Translations under genes and position numbers: made by a program
Assembly: GCF_001500025.1 (NCBI RefSeq)
Contig: NZ_LQIW01000012.1
Location: forward strand, 412,440-476,439
Reading direction: 5' to 3'
Origin: Mycobacterium sp. IS-1590
GTDB taxonomy: Bacteria > Actinomycetota > Actinomycetes > Mycobacteriales > Mycobacteriaceae
Length of the DNA stretch: 64,000 nucleotides
Shown here: one piece after another, positions 48,998 to 58,294 of the stretch
Position numbering within the stretch: the first letter of the stretch is position 1
Layout of the letters: each line of letters opens with the position of its first letter
Notes under the pieces: generated by a model
What the model saw: only the letters and a program-made list of their open reading frames with translations
Databases searched by the model: none
Told to the model about the DNA's origin: nothing

Positions 48998-49867
48998 TCA
49001 GGATCGCCCGATCCGTTCCGCGGCCTGCGCCGCGCGGGCCTGCCGGTAGCCCAGCGCGGCGCCCGCGACGGGGATCAGCAGCAACCCGGCCAGACCCCAC
49101 AGCGGGTCGCTGGTCCCTGCGCCGGGCGCGACGACGAACTGGCGCACCGCCGCGGGCGGAGTGGCCACTGCGTCCAACGGAGTCGGGGACAGCGGGGTCG
49201 GCGAGAGCGGCGGCGGAAGGACCGGTAGCGCCGGTACCGCTCCCGGCGCTGGGAGTTCTGTTGACGGCCAACGGGTTTCGGTCTGCGGGTAGCGGCTCTG
49301 CGGGGCGCGCCCGTTACCGATCGTTACCTGGGGCGGTTCGAACGCGGAGGCCGGCGCATTCGCGGCACCGGAGCCGCCAGAGGCAACCGGGCCACCCGTC
49401 ACCGCGATGGCCGCGGGCGCTTCGACGGGAGGCGCCGCGGCGGCCGACCGGTTCGCCGATGCGTCAGGCGTGGCCGCGCGACTCGACGATGCTGTGCGGC
49501 TGGCCGATGCGTCGGGCGGCGCGGCGCGACTGGCCGATTCAGGGCCGGCAGCAGCGGCCGACCGGTTACTCGACGACGGCTGCGCGAGGTCTTCGCGGCC
49601 CGATCCGACTCGCGACTCCGGAGCCGCGCCGGGCCCGTTGGTGCCCTCGCTCCGTTTGCTGCCGGCGGGACGTTTGACGTCGCGACGGTCGTTGTCGTGC
49701 TTGCCGCTGGCGGATCCGCGGCCATGGTTGCCGCCGCGATCGGCACTGTGTCCCCGATCGGATCCGCGCGAGTCACCGGGGTGGGCGTATGCGAATGCCG
49801 CACCCGATCCGCTCACCAGGAGAAATACGGACACCACGCCGGCACCTGCGGCGAGGCGCGGATTCAT
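48998..49867 (-). CDS. secreted Ala/Ser/Pro-rich membrane-anchored protein
   Basis: Not recognised. The 289-residue protein has a cleavable signal peptide (SVFLLVSGSGAAFAYAHPG), a charged segment (about residues 30-70), and then a low-complexity body with near-repeats around SRAATPDASANRSAAA. A proline-rich stretch (about 210-240) is followed by a C-terminal hydrophobic helix with basic tail (LLLIPVAGAALGYRQARAAQ). The layout suggests a surface protein anchored by its C-terminus. ATG 49867 sits before the signal peptide. Confidence 0.7.
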   Translation of the reverse strand: MNPRLAAGAGVVSVFLLVSGSGAAFAYAHPGDSRGSDRGHSADRGGNHGRGSASGKHDNDRRDVKRPAGSKRSEGTNGPGAAPESRVGSGREDLAQPSSSNRSAAAAGPESASRAAPPDASASRTASSSRAATPDASANRSAAAAPPVEAPAAIAVTGGPVASGGSGAANAPASAFEPPQVTIGNGRAPQSRYPQTETRWPSTELPAPGAVPALPVLPPPLSPTPLSPTPLDAVATPPAAVRQFVVAPGAGTSDPLWGLAGLLLIPVAGAALGYRQARAAQAAERIGRS

Positions 49868-49990
49868 CCGGACACCATTCCCTTCTCGGCAAAGGCGAGC
49901 AACGCCGCCTGCGAAGCATTCTCGCATGGGTAGGCCCGCAATACGAGGTGTCGAGCAGGAACGCCGCAAATTGCCAAGGGAAGCGTCTCG

Positions 49991-50323
49991 TCACTGATCC
50001 TCGACGTGCGCACGCAGTCGGTCGATGGCGCGGTCCCACCGCTGCGACAGCCTCGCCAGATACTCGCCGGCGTCGACAAGAGGTGCCGGCCGCATCCGCC
50101 AGATGCGCTCGCGGCCACTGCGCTCGCTGCTCACCAGGCCCGCCGACTCCAACAGCAGCAGGTGTTTGGTTGTTGCTTGCCGGCTGACCGGTATCACCTG
50201 GGCGACTTCGCTGGTCGAGCACGGCCCTCCGTCGCACAACCGGGTGACGATGCGCAGGCGGTTCGGATCACCCAGGGCGTTGAAGAACGACGACAGCGGC
50301 GCATCCGCCGTCGATGCGCTCAC
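49991..50323 (-). CDS. ArsR-family winged-helix regulator
   Basis: A 110-residue ArsR/SmtB-fold regulator (NALGDPNRLRIVTRLCDGGP, recognition helix region VIPVSRQATTKHLLLLESAGL). There is no metal-binding cysteine pair at the usual sites, so a non-metal signal is likely. It overlaps the SRPBCC gene by four bases, a common pair in which the regulator controls the START-like partner. Confidence 0.88.
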   Translation of the reverse strand: MSASTADAPLSSFFNALGDPNRLRIVTRLCDGGPCSTSEVAQVIPVSRQATTKHLLLLESAGLVSSERSGRERIWRMRPAPLVDAGEYLARLSQRWDRAIDRLRAHVEDQ

Positions 50324-50814
50324 ACGGCCTCGCTGACGGCGAGGTACTTGCGCACCAGTTCGGTCTGCGTGGCCCAGCCCTCGCTGTTGCCCTCGAAGGC
50401 CGACGACCGGCGGTGCGCGGGTAGTGCGTCGAACCCGGACTCGACGATGCGCAGCAGCACACCCTCGGCCACCTCTTCGAGCGTGAACTCGACCAACGTC
50501 GTCGGTTCCTCGGAGACGTCAACGCCTTCCTCGACCCCGTAGGGGTGCCAGCGGAACGCCAGTCGTCGTGGCGGTTCGACCGCCTCGATGTGCCATGGGT
50601 CGGCGGTGCCGGCGTACGGTTGCTGCTGCTTGGCGACGTCGGCGTCGACCGCCGTCGGCGTCATGACGCCGGTGATCGAGGTGCCGGCCACGAAGGGCCC
50701 GTCGAAACGCACCCCGAACCATTGGCCGAACTCGTCGGCGTCGCTGATGGCCCGCCAGACGCGGTCGAGCGGTGCCTTCAGCAGAACTTGCTTCTCGATC
50801 CGATCGCTACTCAT
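50320..50814 (-). CDS. SRPBCC / AHSA1-type protein
   Basis: A 164-residue START-like protein (VLLKAPLDRVWRAISDADEFG with PFVAGTSI). Family members bind hydrophobic ligands; the specific ligand is unknown. ATG 50814 has an AGGAGG ribosome-binding site (reverse of CCTCCT at 50821-50826) about six bases upstream; the in-frame TTG at 50820 would be inside that spacing. First of a two-gene unit with the ArsR regulator. Confidence 0.87.
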   Translation of the reverse strand: MSSDRIEKQVLLKAPLDRVWRAISDADEFGQWFGVRFDGPFVAGTSITGVMTPTAVDADVAKQQQPYAGTADPWHIEAVEPPRRLAFRWHPYGVEEGVDVSEEPTTLVEFTLEEVAEGVLLRIVESGFDALPAHRRSSAFEGNSEGWATQTELVRKYLAVSEAV

Positions 50815-50895
50815 ATGCAACCTCCTGGTTGCTTCTGAAGTTAGACGTCGTCAGCGCCAAGCGCAACCTTTTGGTTGCTCTTTTTCTCCAGGGGG

Positions 50896-51906
50896 CTAGA
50901 CCGCGTCGGGGTCCTCGGCGAAGACGTCCGCGGCCTTCTGCGCCAGCGCTATCGCGGTGCGCGCCCACTCGGCGGTGGCGCCCGCCAGACCGCATGCCGG
51001 CGAGATACCGGCCCGCTCCTTAAGCACGGATCGGGCGAAACCGAGTCGGTCGGTCAGCGACACCGCGGCCTTGACGATCTCCTCGGCCGACGGACGGCTC
51101 TGCGGCGCCGTCGACGGCACCACGCCGAACACCACCGTGCGATCGGAGTCGACGAACTCCCCCACACCGTCGAGATCATCGGTCACCAGAGTGGACACAT
51201 CAACGGAAACTGCATCGATACGACTGCGCTGCAACACATTCCACGGCACACCTGATGCGCAGCTGTGCACGGCCACTGGGACGCGCACCGCGGCGACACA
51301 CTCGTCGAGCAAGCCGATCGCCACCGCCTCGTCGACGGCGTGCACCGGAGTCAAACTCGTCACCCCGGTCAGCCGGCCTTCGAGCGCAGCGGCCAACAGC
51401 GGTTCGTCGAGTTGGACGACGACCGCCGCGTCCAGTCTGCGACCGACATGCGCGCAGTGCGCGGCTACCCCTTCGGCCAGCGAGGCGGTGAGGTCGCGCA
51501 CCGCGCCCGAATCTGTCAGCGCGCGATGACCGTTGGCGAGCTCGAGCTGCGCCGCCAACGTCACCGGACCCGGCGCCTGCACCTTGACCGTGCGACCACC
51601 GTCGCGCAAACCCGCTTTCTCCCAGGCTTCTTCGAGCGCGTCAAGGTCCTCCTCGAGCAGGCTCTTCGCCCGTCTGAGCACCGCAGTACGGCCCGCCGCG
51701 ATCCGATATCCGCGAGGCACGGTGTCCATGCTGATGTCGACCAGAATCGCGCCGGCCCGACCGATCATGTCGGCGCCCACGCCGCGGTTCGGCAGTTCCA
51801 CCAGATGCGGCAAGGTCTGCAGTTCTCCGACGACGACCTCGGCAGCCTCGCGCGCCGACGTTCCGGGCCAGGACCCGATGCCCGTGGCTGCGGCGAAAGC
51901 ACTCAC
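50896..51906 (-). CDS. cobalamin-independent methionine-synthase-like protein
   Basis: A 336-residue protein of the MetE C-terminal-barrel family: ATGIGSWPGTSAREAAEVV at the N-terminus, the substrate-binding PGPVTLAAQLELANG and VQLDEPLLAAAL, and zinc-ligand-type HSCASGVPW. It has only the catalytic barrel, not the N-terminal half of full MetE, so a role as methylcobalamin- or methyl-donor:thiol methyltransferase is only inferred. GTG 51906 matches the start of Rv3015c. Divergent from lpqA. Confidence 0.85.
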   Translation of the reverse strand: MSAFAAATGIGSWPGTSAREAAEVVVGELQTLPHLVELPNRGVGADMIGRAGAILVDISMDTVPRGYRIAAGRTAVLRRAKSLLEEDLDALEEAWEKAGLRDGGRTVKVQAPGPVTLAAQLELANGHRALTDSGAVRDLTASLAEGVAAHCAHVGRRLDAAVVVQLDEPLLAAALEGRLTGVTSLTPVHAVDEAVAIGLLDECVAAVRVPVAVHSCASGVPWNVLQRSRIDAVSVDVSTLVTDDLDGVGEFVDSDRTVVFGVVPSTAPQSRPSAEEIVKAAVSLTDRLGFARSVLKERAGISPACGLAGATAEWARTAIALAQKAADVFAEDPDAV

Positions 51907-51966
51907 TCGTTCGACAGTATTCGATCGGGCTAGTCTCATCTCAAAAGGGTTGGGGAAGGACAGGCC

Positions 51967-52611
51967 ATGCCCGCAGCGCTTCGGTCGCTCGCGCCGTGGT
52001 GCGTGGCGGTCGCGATCACGTCGGGATGCACGCAGGTCGTCGACGGGCACGCGCTGCGGGCGACACCCGGCATCGACGACGGGTCGCTGTCGCCGGTCGA
52101 CGTGGAGACCATCATGCTCGACCAGTCGCAGATGCGCGCAATAACCGGCGCCGGCGAGGATCTCACGATCATCCCGACCATGGACGGCAAGATCCCGGTC
52201 GACATCGATCCGCTCGCCGAAACCACTCCCCTGCAGTGTCAATGGATCTTCGCCGAGACCCAGGTCTTCGGGCCCGACGTCGAGGAGTTCCACAAGACCA
52301 CGTTCCAGCACCCACCCGAGGGTGGATTGATCTCCGAGGGTGCTGCGGCCTATCGCGACACGGCTGCGGCCCGGCGGGCGTTCGACTCGCTTGTCACCCT
52401 GGTCGACGGTTGTGGCGCAACGCCTTTGGGGCCGATGTTCGTCGGCGAGTGGAGGGTGGGCACCGACACTCTGCAGACCCGGCCGTCGGGTGACTGCGGC
52501 CGCGACTACCGCGTGAAGTCGGTCGTGCTGGTGGAAGTGACCGCGTGCCGGTTCCCCGAGTCGGTGCCCGAGATCGTCATGGCCAACATCTTGGCCAACG
52601 TTCCCGGATAG
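51967..52611 (+). CDS. lpqA: lipoprotein LpqA (PknH-type sensor domain)
   Basis: A 214-residue exported lipoprotein (signal AVAITSGC, lipidated Cys about residue 20) whose mature part matches the extracellular sensor domain of the Ser/Thr kinase PknH: AAYRDTAAARRAFDSLVTL and GDCGRDYRVKSVV, with paired cysteines likely forming disulfides. The ligand is not known. It sits between the MetE-like gene and mnmA, the same order as Rv3016. Confidence 0.88.
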   Translation: MPAALRSLAPWCVAVAITSGCTQVVDGHALRATPGIDDGSLSPVDVETIMLDQSQMRAITGAGEDLTIIPTMDGKIPVDIDPLAETTPLQCQWIFAETQVFGPDVEEFHKTTFQHPPEGGLISEGAAAYRDTAAARRAFDSLVTLVDGCGATPLGPMFVGEWRVGTDTLQTRPSGDCGRDYRVKSVVLVEVTACRFPESVPEIVMANILANVPG

Positions 52612-53679
52612 CTACCGGGTGATCGTCGCGCTGCCCAGCACCTCGTCGCCGGCCGGGTCGGGGCGGTACAGCACCATCGTCTGCCCGGGAGCCACCCCGC
52701 GCAGGGGCGCGCGCAGCTCGACGACGATCCGGCCGTCGCGCAGTTCGGCCACGCCGTCTCCGAGGCCACCGTGCGCGCGGACCTGCACCTGGCATTCGAC
52801 CGGGCCCGAAGGGGCGACACCACAGGTGAAGACCGGCCGCTCACCGGTCAGGGTCCACACGTCGAGGTCCTCGGCGCCACCGACCCGCACGGTCGCGGTT
52901 TGCGGGTCGATCCCCGTCACATAGCGCGGCTGTCCGTCCGCCCCCGGTCCGGCGATGCCCAGACCCTTGCGCTGTCCCACCGTGAATCCGTGCACGCCGT
53001 CGTGCTCGGCGAGGACCGTGCCTGCGGCGTCGACGACCGAGCCGCGTCGCACGCCGATCCTGGCCCCGAGAAACGCACGGGTGTCACCGCTGGGAATGAA
53101 GCAGATGTCGTGGCTGTCCGGCTTGTCGGCGACCGCGAGCCCGCGACGCGCTGCCTCCTCACGGATCTGCGGCTTGGGGGTGTCGCCGACCGGGAACACC
53201 GCGTGCCGCAGCTGCGCGGCGGTCAGCACCGCGAGCACGTACGACTGGTCTTTGGCGGCATCGACCGCCCGGCGCAGTCGACCGTCCGACAGCCGCGCGT
53301 AGTGTCCGGTGGCCACGGCGTCGAAACCGAGAGCCAGCGCGCGAGCGGCCAACGCGGAGAACTTGATCCGCTCGTTGCAGCGCACGCACGGATTCGGGGT
53401 CTCGCCGCGGGCGTACGACGACACGAAGTCGTCGATGACGTCCTCTTTGAACTTGTCCGCGAAATCCCAGACGTAGAAAGGGATGTCGAGAATATCGGCG
53501 ACCCGACGCGCGTCGCCGGCGTCCTCTTTCGAACAGCAGCCACGCGAGCCGGTGCGCAGTGTGCCCGGAGACGGTGACAGCGCCAGGTGGACACCGACGA
53601 CATCGTGGCCGGCGTCGACCATCCTGGCGGCGGCGACCGAGGAGTCCACACCGCCACTCATGGCCACCAGTACCCGCAC
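52612..53679 (-). CDS. mnmA: tRNA-specific 2-thiouridylase
   Basis: Sulfurates U34 of tRNA-Glu, -Gln and -Lys using sulfur relayed from IscS. The 355-residue protein has the PP-loop [11 protein letters not shown] near the N-terminus and the two catalytic cysteines in NPCVRCN and [13 protein letters not shown] 53679 overlaps the iscS stop by one base (TAGTG). It shares a transcript with iscS, its sulfur donor. Confidence 0.96.
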   Translation of the reverse strand: MRVLVAMSGGVDSSVAAARMVDAGHDVVGVHLALSPSPGTLRTGSRGCCSKEDAGDARRVADILDIPFYVWDFADKFKEDVIDDFVSSYARGETPNPCVRCNERIKFSALAARALALGFDAVATGHYARLSDGRLRRAVDAAKDQSYVLAVLTAAQLRHAVFPVGDTPKPQIREEAARRGLAVADKPDSHDICFIPSGDTRAFLGARIGVRRGSVVDAAGTVLAEHDGVHGFTVGQRKGLGIAGPGADGQPRYVTGIDPQTATVRVGGAEDLDVWTLTGERPVFTCGVAPSGPVECQVQVRAHGGLGDGVAELRDGRIVVELRAPLRGVAPGQTMVLYRPDPAGDEVLGSATITR

Positions 53680-54875
53680 TACTCGATCACTCCCGAACTT
53701 GCCAGCGCGGCCTGCCGGGCCCGTTCGACCGCAGCGGGCAGCACCGCGAGCGCGGCTTCGACGTCGGCCTCGCTGCTGGTATGTCCCAACGAGAGTCGCA
53801 GCGAGCCCCGTGCACTCGCCGGGTCGGCGCCCATCGCGATCAGCACATGTGAGGGCTGCGCGACGCCGGCCGTGCAGGCCGACCCCGTCGAGCACTCGAT
53901 CCCCTTGGCGTCCAACAACATCAGCAACGCATCACCCTCGCAGCCGCGGAAGGTGAAGTGGCAGTTGCCGGGCAGCCGGGCGGCTCCCGCCGCGCCGTTC
54001 ACCTCGACGTCGTCGATGGCTGCCACCACACCTTCGATCAGGCGGTCACGAAGCGCCGACACCCGCGCGCCGTTCGTCTCGAGCCCTTCGACCGCGACCC
54101 GCGCCGCCGCGGCCATCGCGACCGCACCCGCCACATACGGTGTGCCGGAGCGCACGTCGCGCTCCTGGCCGCCGCCGTGCAGCAGCGGAACGCACGCGGT
54201 GTCGCGGCGCAGCAGCAGAGCACCGATCCCGGTGGGGCCACCGAACTTGTGGGCGGCGATGCTCATCGCCGACAGCCCACTTGAGGCGAAGTCGACCGGG
54301 ATGTGGCCGACGGCCTGCACGGCATCACTGTGCATCGGCACGTCGAATTCTGCTGCCACGGCGGCCAGTTCGGGGATCGGCATGATCGTCCCGACCTCGT
54401 TGTTGGCCCACATCACCGACACCAGAGCCACGTCGCCGTGGTCCTGCAACGCCTGCCTCAGCGCCGCCGGCGCCACCGAACCGTCCCTCTCGACGGGCAA
54501 CCAGGTCACCTCGGCACCCTCGTGCTCGACGCACCACTGGACCGAGTCGAGCACGGCATGGTGCTCGACCGGTGTGGTCACGATCCGCCTGCGGCGCGGA
54601 TCGGCATGGCGACGGGCCCAGAAGATGCCCTTGACCGCGAGGTTGTCGCTCTCGGTGCCGCCCGCGGTGAAGATCACCTCCGACGGGCGGGCGCCCAGCA
54701 GATTGGCCAGCGTCTCGCGCGACTCCTCCATCCGTCGCCGCGCCGTGCGGCCCGTGCCGTGCAACGACGAGGCGTTGCCGACCGTCGCCATCGCGGCCGT
54801 CATCGCCTCGATGGCAGCAGGGTGCATCGGGGTGGTGGCGGCGTGATCGAGGTAGACCGGCTGATCCGAGGTCAT
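53679..54875 (-). CDS. iscS: cysteine desulfurase
   Basis: PLP enzyme that removes sulfur from cysteine as a persulfide for tRNA thiolation and Fe-S cluster assembly. The 398-residue protein has [17 protein letters not shown] at the N-terminus, the PLP Lys in [14 protein letters not shown], and the mobile catalytic Cys in [12 protein letters not shown]. It is followed immediately by mnmA, so the pair makes 2-thiouridine. Confidence 0.97.
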   Translation of the reverse strand: MTSDQPVYLDHAATTPMHPAAIEAMTAAMATVGNASSLHGTGRTARRRMEESRETLANLLGARPSEVIFTAGGTESDNLAVKGIFWARRHADPRRRRIVTTPVEHHAVLDSVQWCVEHEGAEVTWLPVERDGSVAPAALRQALQDHGDVALVSVMWANNEVGTIMPIPELAAVAAEFDVPMHSDAVQAVGHIPVDFASSGLSAMSIAAHKFGGPTGIGALLLRRDTACVPLLHGGGQERDVRSGTPYVAGAVAMAAAARVAVEGLETNGARVSALRDRLIEGVVAAIDDVEVNGAAGAARLPGNCHFTFRGCEGDALLMLLDAKGIECSTGSACTAGVAQPSHVLIAMGADPASARGSLRLSLGHTSSEADVEAALAVLPAAVERARQAALASSGVIE

Positions 54876-54919
54876 AACCAGTCCAGAATAGCCGTCGAAC
54901 CACGGCTCCCCTGATCCGC

Positions 54920-55744
54920 TCAGGCCACGAGCGCGTGACCCGACGCGTGTGTGGTGGTATCGCCCCGCACCGCGGTCTCGCAGCGATACGCCAGGTCGCG
55001 GCGGTCGGTTCCCGGTAGCTGGAGCGACACCACGTGCACCCGCGCGACCGTGCGCTTCGTGGTGACCAGTCGCCGGATCGAGGCGATCAGTGTGTCGTCG
55101 CCCACGTAGGCGGCCACGGTCGAGGCGGCGCCGTCGGGGTGGTGGTACGCCAACCGCAACGGCTGGACCGGCCGGCCTGCGTCGATGGCGGCCTGGAACA
55201 TGGCGGGACGGAAGCGGCCGTACGCCAGTCCGCAGTAGGTGGTGCCCTCGGGGAACGCGATCACGGTATGGCCCGCACCCAGACTGCGGGTGACGGCGCC
55301 GACCACCTCGGGCAGGCGCCGCAGGTTCGATCGCTCGATCGGGATCACCTTGAGCAGTCGGGCCAGCAGTCCGAGCCCGGGCCAGCCGACGAGCTCGGAT
55401 TTGGCGACGAACCGGCCCGGCAGCACCGAGCCGACCACGAAGACATCAACCCAGGAAATGTGGCCGGTGACCACCAGAACACCGCGGAGGTTACGGATCG
55501 GGGCTCCGGACACCCTGGTCCGCACACCCAGGCAGTACAGCAGCAGCCGGCAGTAGCTGCGCTGGAGGTGGGATCTGCCAGGGGCCGGAACGGCCAGCAT
55601 CGGCGCCAGCAGCAGAAGCAGCACGGCCGAGGTGACCCGTACCGCCGCACGGCAGGCGACGATCATCCGGCGTCCCGAACGCCCCGCCCCGACGCAACTC
55701 GCATCGCAGGAGGCGCGCGGCACCCAGGTGCCCGGGGTGCTCAC
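54920..55744 (-). CDS. lysophospholipid/lyso-ornithine-lipid acyltransferase (OlsA/PlsC-like)
   Basis: A 274-residue membrane acyltransferase of the LPLAT family: HISWVD (the HxxxxD motif) near residue 95 and FPEGTT near 170, with an N-terminal hydrophobic helix. GTG 55744 overlaps the upstream acyltransferase gene by four bases. Because that partner is an OlsB-type amino-acid acyltransferase, this is probably the second (OlsA) step of an amino-acid-containing lipid, rather than general PlsC. Confidence 0.87.
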   Translation of the reverse strand: MSTPGTWVPRASCDASCVGAGRSGRRMIVACRAAVRVTSAVLLLLLAPMLAVPAPGRSHLQRSYCRLLLYCLGVRTRVSGAPIRNLRGVLVVTGHISWVDVFVVGSVLPGRFVAKSELVGWPGLGLLARLLKVIPIERSNLRRLPEVVGAVTRSLGAGHTVIAFPEGTTYCGLAYGRFRPAMFQAAIDAGRPVQPLRLAYHHPDGAASTVAAYVGDDTLIASIRRLVTTKRTVARVHVVSLQLPGTDRRDLAYRCETAVRGDTTTHASGHALVA

Positions 55745-56592
55745 GATGCGCTCCCCCCGGTCACCGCGGCGGCGGCCTCCACGGATCTCAGCCTGCGCAG
55801 GTAGCGCGTGTCGGCCCGGCGTTTGTCGAGCAACGCCGGAAAGTCGCCCACACCGAAGTCGGGGTCGTGCGCCGGCTCACCGCACACTTGGGCACCGAGC
55901 CGCAGATAACCACGCATCAGCGCAGGCATGGCGAGCCGCTCCGGCGGGTCGATGTCGTCGAGCACCTTGCCGTCGACGGTCACCGGCCGGTACGGGTGCA
56001 CGGTGTAAAGCGTCGGCGCGGCGTGGCGACGACGGACGAAATCGCGGACTCCGCGGATTTGTGCGCCCGGCGGGTAACCGTCGGGTCCGTGGACGGCCAC
56101 CGACACGCAGCCGGTGACGTAGTCGTACCCGCAGCGATCGAGGTAGGCCAGAATCCCGGCCCACATCAGCAGTACGACGGCTCCGTTACGGTGATCGGCC
56201 CGCACCACAGCCCGGCCCATCTCGACCAGTCCCGGCCGCAGTGGATCGAATGCGCGTACATCGAATTCGGTTGCGCTGTAGAGGCTTCCGGCGGCAATGG
56301 CACCCGCGGGCGGTAGCATCCGGTAGCAGCCGACGAGTTCGCCGGTGACATCCTCGCGTACCAGCAGGTGGTCGCAGTGCTCGTCGAAGCGGTCGGCGTC
56401 CAGACCGCCGGCCGAACCGGCCAGCGCGAATCCGGGCTCAGCGGTGAACACCTCGTGGCGCAGCCGCTGCGCCGCCTCGATGAGCGTGGCGTCCGTCGTC
56501 AGCAGCAGGGTGTAGAGCGGGGCGGGCCCTGCAGAACCGGTCCGGCCGCGGTCGATCTCCTCGGGGGCGATGAGTACAGAAGCAGTGCTCAT
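55741..56592 (-). CDS. GNAT-fold N-acyltransferase (OlsB-like)
   Basis: A 283-residue protein of the ornithine-lipid N-acyltransferase type: LRHEVFTAEPGFAL, then DRFDEHCDHLLVRE (the family's acidic/His motif), EMGRAVVRADHRN and a long C-terminal region. OlsB enzymes attach a 3-hydroxy-acyl chain to ornithine or another amino acid. ATG 56592 was chosen as the first start before the conserved region. It is coupled to the LPLAT gene by a four-base overlap. Confidence 0.85.
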   Translation of the reverse strand: MSTASVLIAPEEIDRGRTGSAGPAPLYTLLLTTDATLIEAAQRLRHEVFTAEPGFALAGSAGGLDADRFDEHCDHLLVREDVTGELVGCYRMLPPAGAIAAGSLYSATEFDVRAFDPLRPGLVEMGRAVVRADHRNGAVVLLMWAGILAYLDRCGYDYVTGCVSVAVHGPDGYPPGAQIRGVRDFVRRRHAAPTLYTVHPYRPVTVDGKVLDDIDPPERLAMPALMRGYLRLGAQVCGEPAHDPDFGVGDFPALLDKRRADTRYLRRLRSVEAAAAVTGGSAS

Positions 56593-56687
56593 GGCTGCAC
56601 GGTCGCCCAGCCGCCTCTCCGGGCGGCATCTGATGCATGACGTGTCGATGAGCGCCAAATGACGAATTGCCCCGCCTGGCCGAGCGC

Positions 56688-57359
56688 TCAGTCGCGCAAC
56701 GCCACGACGTTGTCTGCGACCGCGTTGCGGGGGGTGCGCACGTGGTTGGCCGGGAAGTCCGGGTCGGCGTACCCGATCGCGAGTCCGCACAGCACCCGCA
56801 GCTCTGCGAGGATGTCCAGCTCTTCGCGCAGTACCTCCGGGAAGTGCGCGACCGAAACCTGAACACAGGTGTCGAGACCGCGCTCGGTCAGTGCCAGCAC
56901 CAGCGTCTGGAGGAACATCCCGACCGCGAGGCTGTCGGCGTGTCCGAGATCACGGTGCATGCAGACCACTCCCGCCACCGGGGCGCCGAAGAACTCGAAG
57001 TTGCGCAGCTGTGCGAGACGCCGTCCTTCGGCGTCATCGCGGGCCACCCCCATCGAGCCATAGACCAACGCGCCCAGTTCGTGCCGGAGGGGAGCGAAAC
57101 TCTCCGGGATGCCCATGGTCGCGGGAAAACCGGCGGAAGCGCGGCCCAGCAGGGCTTCGACGAGTTGGTCGCGACGCGCGCCGGTGGCCAGGAACAGGCG
57201 CCACGGCTGAATGTTGGAGTTCGACGGTGCACGCATCGCCAGCTCGAGTGCCTCCTCGAGTAGTTCACGCGGTACGGGCTTGTCGGGCAGGAACTTTCGT
57301 GTGCAGTGCCGCTCCCGGATGACCCGGTCCAGGCTGCTCTCGGGCACTGCGGGGGTCAT
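56688..57359 (-). CDS. nitroreductase family oxidoreductase
   Basis: A 223-residue FMN enzyme: RERHCTRKFLPDKPVPREL at the N-terminus, SNSNIQPWRLFLATG for FMN binding, and the family's late LCGLAIGYADP segment. Substrates and physiological role are unknown; members reduce quinones, flavins or nitro compounds. Its start overlaps the stop of the upstream NAD(P)-binding gene by four bases. Confidence 0.87.
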   Translation of the reverse strand: MTPAVPESSLDRVIRERHCTRKFLPDKPVPRELLEEALELAMRAPSNSNIQPWRLFLATGARRDQLVEALLGRASAGFPATMGIPESFAPLRHELGALVYGSMGVARDDAEGRRLAQLRNFEFFGAPVAGVVCMHRDLGHADSLAVGMFLQTLVLALTERGLDTCVQVSVAHFPEVLREELDILAELRVLCGLAIGYADPDFPANHVRTPRNAVADNVVALRD

Positions 57360-58099
57360 CGTCGCGCCAGCCAATCCGCGAAGTGCGTCCCGGCGATGAC
57401 GGCGGCCTCGCCGGTCACCAGGCTCTGCTGGTCCAGCGGGGTGCCGAAATAGGTTGCTTCGGTGCTGATCACGACGGGCCGCTCGTCACCGCGTTTGGCC
57501 AGCACCGCACCGGCGAGCTCGGCGAACGGGATCTTGTCGGGGCCGCCGACGTCGATGTGGCCCTGGCTCGGGGCCGCGACGGCTGCGCGGGCCACCTCGG
57601 CGGCGACCTCGTCGGCCGCGATCGGCTGGATCAGCGCATCGGGTGCCCGCACTTCGCCGTTGTCACTCAGCGAATCGGTGATGGCCTCGGCGAATTCGTG
57701 GAACTGCGTGGCGCGCACGATGCTGTACGGCAACCCGGAGTTTCTGATGATCCGCTCCTGCGCGACTTTGGCCCGCAGATAACCGCTTTCGGGGAGGCCG
57801 TCGACGCCGACGATGGACAGCGCCACGTAGTGACCCACCCGAGCGGCTGCCGCGGCGCGTACCAGGTTCGTCGTCGACCGCGTGAAGAAGTCCATGACCG
57901 CGTCGTCCTCGAACGATGGCGAATTGGTCACGTCGATCACCACATCCGCGCCGGCGACCGCGTCGGCCACCCCGGCGCCGGTCAGCACGTCCAAGCCGGT
58001 GGAGCGGGCCGCGGCGACCACCTCGTGGCCTCCCGCGGTGAGCAGCGAAACCACCTTCGAACCGATGAGTCCGGTCGCGCCGATCACGGTGATCTTCAT
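57356..58099 (-). CDS. NmrA-like NAD(P)-binding protein
   Basis: A 247-residue short-chain (atypical SDR) protein with a Rossmann start MKITVIGATGLIGSKVVSLL and a conserved GYLRAKVAQERIIRNSGLPY segment in which the Tyr/Lys look catalytic. NmrA-type members sense the NADP/NADPH ratio or reduce quinones. It forms a unit with the nitroreductase. ATG 58099 has an upstream GGTTCCGAG that is only a fair ribosome-binding site. Confidence 0.85.
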   Translation of the reverse strand: MKITVIGATGLIGSKVVSLLTAGGHEVVAAARSTGLDVLTGAGVADAVAGADVVIDVTNSPSFEDDAVMDFFTRSTTNLVRAAAAARVGHYVALSIVGVDGLPESGYLRAKVAQERIIRNSGLPYSIVRATQFHEFAEAITDSLSDNGEVRAPDALIQPIAADEVAAEVARAAVAAPSQGHIDVGGPDKIPFAELAGAVLAKRGDERPVVISTEATYFGTPLDQQSLVTGEAAVIAGTHFADWLARR

Positions 58100-58253
58100 C
58101 TCGGAACCTTTCCTCGTGCCTGTCATCACCACACTGGCACTCCGGTGGCGGTGACCGAACCCTTGAAAGTCCGTAGTCCCGAACGCCCCGCGCTCACCCT
58201 TGTACGCCCACCGGCCCGCGGCTGGGCATGGCTGAGCGCTCGCGGCACGCAAA

Positions 58254-58280
58254 AGGCCCCCGGACAGCGTCCGGGGGCCT
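58254..58280 (-). terminator. terminator of etfBA
   Basis: A perfect 12-bp GC-rich stem (AGGCCCCCGGAC and its complement) with a three-base loop, followed on the minus strand by TTTTGCG. It begins 14 bases after the etfA stop. The rest of 58100-58294 carries nothing I can name. Confidence 0.8.
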
Positions 58281-58294
58281 CGTGCGCGAAAAAA

